Shown here piece by piece: positions 50,001-62,300 of a DNA stretch of 64,000 nt. Source of the DNA: Cladopsammia gracilis (Eukaryota; Cnidaria; Anthozoa; Scleractinia; Dendrophylliidae); the NCBI GenBank assembly GCA_022457155.1, contig JAJGOT010000476.1:245001-309000 (forward strand), in the 5' to 3' direction. Numbering within the stretch: the stretch's first letter is position 1; each line of letters starts with the position of its first letter. The position numbers were made by a program, and so were the translations under genes. The notes under the pieces are model-generated. The model saw only the letters and a list, made by a program, of their open reading frames with translations, searched no databases and had not been told where the DNA came from.

Positions 50001-50282
50001 TAAGATGATGTAGTACGGTCACTCCAGACCCAGTCTCCCTCGTTATCGATGTCATTGTAGCCAATCCAGAAGTCAGATTTAGAATAAACCTGTCGACAAT
50101 AAATGTTGTTAGTCAAGTTTTTCGTTCAAAGTGAAAATAGAATGATGTATGTACTACGATCGCTACCTAATAACATCAATTTCATTGTGTGTATTACTAA
50201 ATAACATTTAAAAAATAGATATATTTCTGGTAGGGGAAAACAGCAACCATGGCTCAAAAAGTTTGTCAGGTCAAAAAATAGA

Positions 50283-50315
<33 letters not shown>

Positions 50316-53300
50316 AAATTCATTAATAATTCATAAGGGAAATACAAAAGAAATGAATGTTTAATGAAGGTTTGTAAACCCCAATACAGATCAACTGAGT
50401 TGATGAATTATTAAACAGTAGCATTAACTTTTGATACAGATGTCTGCTGAGCTAATTAGTATGCATTAACTTTTGATACAGATCTCTGCTGAGCTAATTA
50501 GTATGCATTAACTTTTCATGCAGATCTCTACTCATTGTTTCATTTCAAGCCTTCGGCTCGCCATTGTAAACGCCCATACAGATCGGACGCGAATATTTTA
50601 TCTATCATAACCTATATAAATTTAGGAAAAGCAGCTGGCTAGATAACGGTGTTATTTTCTAACAAACAGCTTCTACATCATCAAAAGCACTTGCCCTGAC
50701 GAAGATAAGAGGAAGATAAGTCTAGCTAGCGAGATACAAGCAGTGCTTTTCTTTCAATTTTTCAAAAGGGAGAAATAATCAAGTTTGCAGGTTGGGGTCT
50801 AACCTGTGATATCATGGTTTCTTCATCATCACTCAGTAGACTTGCTAGCGATGCCTTTTCGTCCATACAAGACACCAGTGCGTGCTCCCAGGTTTTCTTT
50901 TCTTTGAAAAGTTTGTAACATCCCTGGACTGAATTAAGAGTCAACTTCTTCCAACCCTTATCACAATCTAGATATAAAAAGCGTTATTAGTAACACAAGT
51001 ATAAGTACATCATTGAACGGGATTTAATTTTTCTTTTCTTTCTTTTTTTTCCTTTTTTTATTCACATTTCACTGCTATCGACATTGCATATCTCATCACT
51101 AGCCTATAATACCCTTTTCGGATATCCCATTACACATAACATCCATTTATGTAGTCTGTGGAAGATATCCTTTGTGTCACTGTATAAATGAAAGCTCTTC
51201 GACAGTGCTTCCTTTGCTGTTACTTATTACGTACTCATTACTTGATTTTTCTGCAAAGAGAAATAATTATGATTTGTCGAAAACGTCTTGGCCCTCCACA
51301 TTTTGCACTCGCCGTCGATGCAGGACCAACAGACTGATTTATTTGTAGTGACGAGGGAAAAACACGATTTGAAATAAAAGGTGTACCGGCAGTGTAAACA
51401 TGAATGTTACACCAACGTTTTTTTTAGTTAAGAGCGATCTTTTGCTTTTTCTTTAGACAATGCGTTGTTTGAAAGAAAAGCAAACACACCAATTCTTGGG
51501 AGAGAGAACTGATCTGAATTTGCAACACCTTAAATTACGTAATATAATGGACAAATAAAAAAAAAAAAAAATTGGATAACTTGATGAAACCCACATAGTG
51601 TTTTATATGACTGATAGTCCATTAAAAAATGCTTAACTCCTTACCATCAACCTTCTTCTTGCAAAGATATTCATGGGTCTGTGCACACGATGCATCTTTC
51701 CATTTGCCTTCTTGGGAATTTAACAAGACACAGTCTCTACCTTTGCCATTATCATTCTTAGCGCTGCTGTCCCAGTTCGTAAATACGGACAAACTCGAGT
51801 CGCTCCACGACCACGTCCCGTCGCGGGATTTGTCCCGATATCCCAACCAGGATTCGATGTTTGTAAAATTTTCAAGGAAACGTTGTTCATACGCGTTAGT
51901 TACGCTGAAAAGCTCGCCTCCAAGTCCTTTACATGTATGATGAGCATTATCCCAACTTTTGCGTTCAAACACTTCCTTGTAACAAAATGAGCCAAAATCC
52001 CCCAGAGCTCCACTCCAACCAGCGCCGCACTGAAGGTCTAAAAAGAAGTCAACACTTGAAAGTCTGATATTACTCCAATACGGAAGATAGAGGCTACGTT
52101 TATGATATATATTACCCTTGCCTTTTTACAAGTTGGGACAACAACGTTTTGAGTGCAAAACAGAGAATAACTTATCCATCCAAGCATGTCACTGGCCAGA
52201 GGCTTTTAACATGAATGACCACACACCTTTTGCTATTTACTTGACGAATCGCCAAAGTTAAAGTTTTAAATTTGTTTATAGTTGTCGTCAGGGCTTAAAA
52301 CACCTCTATATCTTACCTGGTTTAGGTCGAATCAGATTCTTTTTTCTGATATTGGGATTTGGATTGCCTGTTTGTTTAGTTCTTGGGCTGGATTGATCAC
52401 CTTGTTGTCCCTCTGGTGGGAGTGGCACTGGGTACCAAGGGTAAGGGCAAAACTCGTCACCTTCACCGCATGATTTCTGTTTTGAACGGGAAACATGCAA
52501 CGTCAATAGCAGATAGACAGTCAGACAAGTTCAGTTATGCACACTTGCACAGTGAAAAAAAAAATGCGTGCTAAGGTAGTTGGGCGCCAGTCTGTAGAGC
52601 GGGAGGTCGCGGGTTCGAATCCCGGCCGGACCACTAACCAGGGTCTTTAAATAACTGGTAAGATCATGCTGACTGTGCTCAAACACCTTGTCTCAGTTCA
52701 GATGACCGCGTCATTGGGCGGTGACGTTAAGCCGTTGGCCTTGTCTCCTACACCTTCTGACATTAAAATAGTAGGGGACGTAAAAGAACCTACATCACTG
52801 TTCGAAAAAGAGTAGGGGACGTCGTCCCCGGTGTTGTGGTCTGGTCTCCATGGGGGATTGATATCAATTGGGACGTATGTCCTGTTTCTTTCTCCCGTCA
52901 CGGCGACAAAAATCGCCACTGTGACAAAAGTGAGTAGATTTTCTTTTTACTCCTAATCGGATGTTTCAGTGCACTACGACTTCATGGCATGAAATATTGA
53001 AATGAAGTATACATATACATTCCAACATAATCTTCATTTAAACTCGAATTTGAGAGTAGTATGATATGATAAGGTTAAATTTTATTCAAGTGTATTTCAC
53101 TCATAACTAAAGATATTTCTTTACAAATAGCACACTTAAACTGTTAACATTACCAGTTGTAGTACTTATAAAAATAATTGGATATTAAATTGGCGTGATA
53201 TACTTGATATGGCATGGTACGGTATGATATGATGTAGTATATAGTATGATATGGTTTGGAACGGCATGGTATGGTATCGTACGGTATGGTATGGTAAATC

Positions 53301-56300
53301 ATGATATAAAAGGTGCAACGTCATGCGATTTTTATTTAAAGAAATTGATAGCAGGTTTGATCGAAATGTATAATAATTGTTGGTAAAAAATTGAAATAAA
53401 TGGAATGCTTGTTGATACGAGGTTGATCGATAATCTCTGAACAATAATGGTCTTATAAGCTCTTGTTCTTTGGCCATCGTAACTTGATAAGAAATAAAAC
53501 ACAAACAGTGGTGATAAAAATGGTCTTACAGGTTGAGAAGGTTTATCTTTCTTCCATGCTGCTGACAACTGGGGCGCTGATAAAGGACTTGGATCCTCCA
53601 ACAAGTTGCTGTCGAACGACTGGCGCTGCTCCTGTGGCTGCTGCTGCTGCTAAACGATATTCACAAGCCGAGCTAAGTCTTACTTAGATACACTCTATTA
53701 AAATCTTCTTAACTCGTGCGTCAATATAATAAGCCGATCAGATTAAAATATTGTTATTCACCACGGACATAAGCAGACAGATGAACTGCTTTCTTGACCT
53801 GATATTCGGCAATTTTACGTCCACTTGGTTTTGAACCGTACACAAAGCGTGAAATAGAATCTCGCCATTTGGTTTGATCAGAAGAGAAATCTCTAGCTCA
53901 ATGGATTATCAAAAAGAGAACAACAGCTTCCAATCAAAAATTACTTCAAATATTTTCAGGGAATCCTGCTGAAGCTGGCCCCAAACAATTTGCTCTTGAT
54001 TTTGGGTCTCGGCCCCTTTCTCGCGCTCTTTTTGTTCTAAATAAAAAATATGTGTATGTGACAGATCTTACAGTGTAGCCTGCGCTGCTGATATCTACTG
54101 GATCATTCTGACTTCCTTCTGGTGGCATTGGCAGTGGATACGGGTTTCCGCCTTCTGGGAAATATTGGCGAGCTACTGCGGGCTGTTGACATTATAGGTT
54201 AAGTACAATTCACAGGACAGAAACGTCGTTACTCTACAGAATTTTTTTAACATCAAAATCAAGAACAATAGAAAAAAATATCACAGAAAAGAAATTGAAC
54301 GCACATGTTGTATTAGTCCGATAGTTGATTGTGTTAAAATGTTAGACTTCCCCAAGGGAGTGGTGTGCCATGTGGGCGATGGTGATTGTGCGTGAAGGCA
54401 AATGTGTTGTTTGAAATGATTGTTGATTTAGAGATTATTAGCATGATTAACATTTGAAAGTTGTTTCATTTCTTCTCCTAAATTAGCACTAAATGATGAC
54501 TTACCGTGATTAATAAGATATTAGCAGTTTTGCTATCTTAAATTCGAGTTTAATTAAAGGTTATTATATTGTTATTAAAGGTTATAAGTCAATCTTATAC
54601 GTATTAAATTATATAACAGATTATGTGAGAGATTAGTATATATCAGTTTATTGAATGGAGGTTAAACATGTGGTCCAAGTCTCCTCTGATTCGCGTGCAA
54701 TATCTAACAATAATGTATTTATTAAAACTTATAGTTAACATATAAGATTGTTTAAACGTTGGAAAAAAGGCTTCTGTAGATGACTTTCACTGTTCTTTAT
54801 TTTATTAAAAGGGTTGATGAAATGTGGCTGGAATTAAACATTGAAATTACAACCAAAATAGTTCTAGCAAAACAAAAAACCGGAATATATATTTTCATTT
54901 AGGTCCGGGTTGCACTTTGGACAAACTGGTAAAGACAAGAGCAGGATTCGCGCACTTCAGCGTCGACTCCAGATATCTTTATAATGCTTTTGATAATTAA
55001 ATATTGTTACATTTTTAAAGTAACTCAATCAGCATACCTTCGTCAAAGCTGGCTGGCTGCCTGGATAAAACTGAGCAAACTGCGCCGATGGTAGAGATCC
55101 ACGTGCAGACGCTTGGGAACTAGCCTTAAAAATATTTAAAACGTTGTAATCAAACATCATTATCAGCATCATGCAATGGAGGCGAGATAATAAGATCTAT
55201 GAAGAGGGTCCTGAAGGGGGGTACCGATCCCATTTCCCAGCCCAATTTTTTTTCAAAATCCTATTTCCCAGCGTCCAAATCCCATTCTCACTAGCAGAAT
55301 GCAGGAAAAATCCCAGTGTTTTACATACCAGCTCTTTTCTAGTATTATAAAAGTGGCAGGCCAAACACGACTCCCACTAGTCGCAAGATGTATAAAGAAT
55401 CCTTTAGAATAGCTTTCCCAAGAAGGTCTACGAGATATTTGTTCCATTAGATCACCAAAATAGAATTGTGATAAGTCACTATTATCTATTTGTTTTGCAT
55501 GCTCGATATAAATCTCTTTAATGACAGGAGGTTTTCATGCTGTGCATAGCCATTTATAGAATTATTCTTTCTCTATGCCTTCGTTATGCTAGGTCTCTTG
55601 GCATATGTTAGGTCTTCTTTGGCTAACTTTCGTTGCAAGATAAATAGTGATTGGCTGCAATTTTTGTAATTTCTATGAAAATGCTAGGGATCAGTCAATC
55701 TCTCAGCCCGTGATTTAGTGTCTAAGTCTGCGGTGTGCTAGACTTGTGAGAAAGTAGATCTTTATCACGGATGCAAGCGTCGAAGATCCAAGTTTGAAGC
55801 TGCCGTGTCTCTATTGGAATCAAGACTTCTTGCAGTTTGTATGTTTTAGCTCCTTGTTTTATTCTATTTTTTGAGTAGTGTTTCTTGGCGTTATTGCATC
55901 CACACTGTAACTTTCAAGGAGTTATTTTAACTCCAAAAGTGGAGTAAAAATTTTAGGTTCAGAATAATCCCTTTTTTGGGGTCATTTTAACTCCATTTTA
56001 ACTTCGAATCTGGGGTTAAAATAACTCCAACCACTAATGGAGTTAATTTAACTCTACTATACAGTAAGGTAACTGCTTTTGGGGGGGAAATAACTCTTTT
56101 TTTGGAGTTGAAATAACTCCGAAAAATTAACTCCAGTGCAAGGAGTTAATTTAACTTCACTTTAGGAGTTATTTTAACTCTTTGAAAAATACTGTACAAC
56201 ATGCCTTGTACAGATATGGTTATCTGTTTTGAAAATCTCATGGATGCTAGTGGTTACTTGTATTCTTTCTTAAGCAAGACTCGAGTTTCGGTTCTAAGGT

Positions 56301-59300
56301 GAACCTCATCGGTTGCTGTCATTGGTGAACGTCTCCAGTCGCGGAATAATATGAAATTATTCCGTTGTACGTCGGATCGAAACTACGCCAATGTTATTGG
56401 TTCAATGAAAGGAGCCAATGAGAAAAGGGAACATTCGATCCTCCCCAAGAGTACAAAAGCGGCAAAGATTTCATCTACAACGTAATAAATTCACATTATT
56501 CCGCGAGACATTCACTTATGGGAGCAACTGATGAGGTTCACCTTAGAACCGAAACTCAAGTCTTGCTTAAGAAAGAATAGAAGTAATCACTAGCATCCGT
56601 GAGATTTTCAAAACAGATAACCATATCTGTACAAGGCATGTTGGATACAATAACGCCATGATGAAACAACGGAGGTCCTTCTAGCTCCAAGAAACACTAC
56701 AAAAAAAAAAAAAAAAGAATAAAACAAGGAGCTAAAACATATAAACTGCAAGAAGTCTTGGCTTGATTCCAATAGAGACACGGCAGCTTCAGACTTGATC
56801 TTAAACGCTTACACCCGTGATAAAGATCCACTTTCTCACAAGTCTAGCACACCGTAGACTTAGACACTAAATCACGGGCTGAGAGATTGACTGATCCTAG
56901 CATTTTCGTAGAAATTACAAAAATTGCAGCCGATCACTATTTATCTTGCAACAAAGTGAGCCAAAGAAGACCTAACAAATGCCAAGAGAGCTAGCATAAC
57001 GAAGCCACAGAGAAACAATAATTCTATAAATGGCTATGCACAGCACTGATGAAAACCTCCTGTCATTTACTTAAGAGATTTATATCCCAAAGCCAAAGAA
57101 TCAAAGAGTCATGCAATACATATCGAGCATGCAAAACAAATAGATAATAGTGACTTTACACAATTCTATTCCGGTGACCTATTAAAGGGAACAAATATCT
57201 CGTAGACATTCTTGGAAAAGCTATCCAAAGGCTTCTTTATGCATTTTGCGACTAGTGGAAGTCGTGTTTGGCCTGTCAGTTTTATAATACTGTCGAAATA
57301 TACTAATTTCCACAGCAACAGTGCGAGTTTTGCACACCCCCCGCCTTCGGCGTTTTTGGCTGATTGCACCGCTGCACACAAAAATCGTTGACCGCAAGAC
57401 AACGGAAAAATAAAATATTCTGTATTCCTATCGTAGAATTGGCGTAAAATAGGTACTTTTAACAGCTGTTTTCTGATGTTTACCAAACTAAGGGAATTAG
57501 TTAGACTAGTTAAGACCAGTTAAGCATTGACTGGACATGCTTAAAGACAACTGTCCCATTCCCATTTCGACGTTTTTTTCCCCATTCCCAGTGAGGAAAT
57601 CCCAGTCCCAGTGACTCAAATCCCATTTCTCAGGGCAAAAACAGGACAATCCCAGTTTCCATTTTACCCCTTCAAGACCCTCTATGAACAGTTGATCTTT
57701 AATCATTTCCATACATTTCCCATCGTTTTCGAAAGAGGAACAACAAAACCCATAGAAGATGCAGGTCAATATATTTTGGATGAAATGAAAGCCACATACA
57801 AACATTCAACAATAACATCAAACTTGAGACATGACTAGGGCTGCTCGTGCCTTGCGTCTCTCCGTCCAGGTTTTGAGTCATGTCATGTGGTTCTTAGGCC
57901 CGGTTCAAACGTCGAACGTTACATGTGCCGAACCTAATACCTATTTGGGTCGACCCAAATAATTGAGTTCGACAGTTGATTCAGACGTCGAACTTAATTG
58001 AGTCGAACCAAAAGGCCGAACAACGAACTGAACCCATGGTCAGCGGTTATTGTTATGACCCCAACAGGATTCAAGATGGCGCAGATGGCAGAATATAACG
58101 CAGGAAACAACTCGGAAGAATTTCTCCTCGCTAATGCCATCCGTGAAAGTAGAAGAAGGCGCCTAAACATGCAAATGGTGTTAAACCACCTAGTTGCAGC
58201 CTTTGCGCTCTTTTCCATAACTTCTAGGAAACATGGCTCGCAATATGCGACTGAACTGCCCGGTTTCCAGCCCCTGATGCAGTTTCATCATTCTCGAGGA
58301 CAAAACAGGACATACAGAAGTATTCCTGGCACCTTAAGCAAGTATATTTTGTATTCTTAAGGCAAGAGGAACAAGATTTTTCTTCTTTCCCCGGCATTTT
58401 GTTCAAATTTAGTCTTCTGCGCAAGGCATCTACCTAAAATCGAGCGGGATTGTGGGAAAAATTATTAATTTATGTTTTCATAATGTGTGCATTAGTTCGG
58501 CACATGTAAAGATCGACGTTTGAATCGAAGTCGATCTTTTGCTTCTTCATTCGTATTATATATATTTACGAAAATTGTGACCTTTTTCGTAAACATTGAT
58601 TTTCAAAGTTATTGGTGATGAAATGGTTGAAGAACTACTATAAATTGTAAATAAATCACTTTATTTAAGTGTCGAAGTATTTAGTACCGCGGTTCTAATT
58701 GGGGATATTATAAATCACTGAAATAAAATCCAAAGTAAACTAAACATTGTTAAGAATCCCAACTGGTGGAAGGCTATTTACATAGAATCCCAACTGGTGG
58801 AAGGCTATTTGCATAGAATCCCAATTGGTGGAAGGCTATTTACATAGAATCCTAACTGGTGGAAGGCTATTTACATAGAATCCCAACTGGTGGAAGGCTA
58901 TTTGCATAGAATCCCAACTGGTGGAAGGCTATTTGCATAGAATCCCAACTGGTGGAAGGCTATTTACATAGAATCCCAACTGGTGGAAGGCTATTTACAT
59001 AGAATCCCAACTGGTGGAAGGCTATTTGCATAGAATCCCAATTGGTGGAAGGCTATTTACATAGAATCCTAACTGGTGGAAGGCTATTTACATAGAATCC
59101 CAACTGGTGGAAGGCTATTTGCATAGAATCCCAACTGGTGGAAGGCTATTTGCATAGAATCCCAACTGGTGGAAGGCTATTTGCATAGAATCCCAATTGG
59201 TGGAAGGCTATTTACATAGAATCCTAACTGGTGGAAGGCTATTTACATAGAATCCCAACTGGTGGAAGGCTATTTGCATAGAATCCCAACTGGTGGAAGG

Positions 59301-62300
59301 CTATTTGCATAGAATCCCAACTGGTGGAAGGCTATTTACATGGAATCCCAACTGGTGGAAGGCTATTTACATAGAATCACAACTGGTGGAAGGCTATTTG
59401 CATAGAATCCCAATTGGTGGAAGGCTATTTACATAGAATCCTAACTGGTGGAAGGCTATTTGCATAGAATCCCAACTGATGGAAGGCTATTTACATAGAA
59501 TCCCAACTGGTGGAAGGCTATTTGCATAGAATCCCAACTGGTGGAAGGCTATTTACATAGAATCCCAACTGGTGAAAGGCTATTTACATAGAATCCCAAC
59601 TGGTGGAAGGCTATTTACATAGAATCCCAACTGGTGGAAGGCTATTTACATAGAATCCCAACTGGTGGAAGGCTATTTACATAGAATCCCAACTGGTGGA
59701 AGGCTATTTGCATAGAATCCCAACTGGTGGAAGGCTATTTGCATAGAATCCCAACTGGTGGAAGGCTATTTACATAGAATCCCGACTGGTGGAAGGCTAT
59801 TTACATAGAATCCCAACTGGTGGAAGGCTATTTACATAGAATCCCAACCGGTGGAAGGCTATTTACATAGAATCCCAACTGGTGGTAGGCTATTTGCATA
59901 GAATCCCAACTGGTGGTAGGCTATACAGTTGGCTCAGTATTTGCATGGTGTGGTGAAGGATTTGAACAAGGGACTACCGTGTTACAAATCCGGCTGGTGA
60001 TCAGAGAGGCAGACTTGAAACAGGGGCCTAAGTATTAAAAGTCAGCGTCTCTAACCGCTCGACCACGCTGCCTCCATTGTAGACGATAATGGAGCCCTGA
60101 GGTAAATAACCAAACAATAATATGGACAATTCAGGGTAAAACATCGATATACGGTAACTATTAGAAATTATTAAAATTTTTATTAAAGTTTTGCAAATAA
60201 TTGTTTGAAACACTTGATCAGCCATTTCTGTGCATATGAAATGTTCCTTTACTGCTCTGACTATTAAACTGTCGCTTTCATATACCGTAGAAATAATTAC
60301 CAGCGCCTTTTTTGGCCTTTCTTGGAAACTAAAAAGTATTTATCTTGCGTTAAAAGTGATAAGGACGAAATACCTTTGGTGCTTCATGGTAATTGTCGCT
60401 TCCTTTGTCACCATGGTAACCTTGGTTTTCCTGCTCTCCCTCAGGGGGAATGGTAAAGGGGTAAATCGGCGGTGCCGTGTTAGATCTTGTTTGACCTGTT
60501 AGTGATAGATATGTTGATTTAAACTTTATTTAAAATCACGCCAGCCACAATAACAAACTAAAATGTTGGTTTCCATGAAGGCGTGAAGATTACAAATATT
60601 TAAGGGCAGGCAAGATTAATTTAGTACTACGATATAAAGTATATTCAATAACTAACTCTAACACTAATCTGAGAGCTAAATAGTAATACCATACAATTGT
60701 TTAATTAATACAGTTTAAATAGGTAGATTTTAATTACGAGAAAACTAAATAAGCTTTTCGAATTTTTGTAAATCAGGTTTAATATTCCTTCAATTAAGCT
60801 TTTTTTAGATTATTATAATAACAATTGGTTCATTCAAATTTTTATTTTTAGAACACTTATTTTAGTTTTAATTTACTAATTTTTAAATCAAAAACTCCCT
60901 GAAAACCACTGGTAAAAAGATCGGGAGCATTGCTTATAACATTAAATAGTCTCTATTACTAGTTATCATTACTATAGTACTATTTAAAAACAGTTAAACG
61001 GATAAATCCCCAAATCAAACTGTCAGAGAAGAACAAAACTGTTCGATTTTGTGAAACTTTCCAAATTGAATAATGAAGCGAGACAAGATAAAATTGCTTT
61101 TCCCACAAAATTACAAGTTTAATTGCAGTGGTTACAGTAATGCAGAGATGAATTTGAATGAGTAGTCTGGTACCCAGACCCAACTCTCTTAGGGTCTTAA
61201 GGTTGAGCTGACCTCGTTGTTGGCTTGGTTTGAGTCTATTATTAAATCAAACACCAAGTCCTAGAATAAAAACTCCGAGAAACGTGATTCCGACCCTAAC
61301 CGCTAAAAACGACTTTCAACCAGCAGTGAATTTAGCTAGTTATATATTACATACATATGTATTATTACTACGATTATATTTATAATTTCTAGTGATTTTA
61401 TTAGACTTAATGTATTTTGCGCACTTTTTAGATATTTTTAGATATTTATTATTGTAACTTAGGATATGTCCTTTTTATCTTGAGAAAATAAAGATTATTA
61501 CGATAATTATTATTTTGTCTACGCCGATATATCCATACACTAAGGCAATCCACGATCCCGTATATGCACAGTTTTGTTTGGCGTAACATGCAAACAGCTT
61601 ACCTTAGGGATAGCAACAAACATTGTTCAACAAGTTTATGACTACTCTAAAAAGTAATAAAATAGGCTATATTTTAAATTTTAAGGCTATGCCAACAAGT
61701 CATGTTGGTTTAGGAAACAACAAACAGCTTTTTGCTGAACAACGCGAATTACATCCAGAAGCACGCCTTTTGTTTTGCCTTGTTGTTTTCTAAGAGTGGT
61801 GTCGAAAAACCAAAACCAAATACTATTGACCATAATAATATAATTAAAACTGTTACATATGAATATGTTCACACGCGCATTTCATTGGTGGGCCAATCAA
61901 AACCAAGGTAAATAATGCATTGAACCAATAAGAATTCAACGGAAAAACATGCAACGGCGCATGGGTTAATGGCTGTGCGTATTACTGCGCTTTTCAATAA
62001 CACGCGAACTCTGAAATCCAAAACTCAACCAGCAGTTTCGTCTTTACTGCCGCAAAAATGCGGACGTCACAAGAAACAGCGATACTTCAAGCAAACTGGT
62101 CAAAAGGTTACAAAAAGTTATGTTTGTGGGCTGCGATGGTGAATTTCGATCCATTTTGTCACTTTCTCTTTTCAGGGGCCTAATGTTTGTCGTCAAAATT
62201 ATGATTTACAGAAGCTTAAAACGTAAGCCTTAGTTCGAGTGTTATTGAAAGGCGCAGTACAGCAGTGCTAAAGCGATACTCTCAATTTTCAAACCATTGC

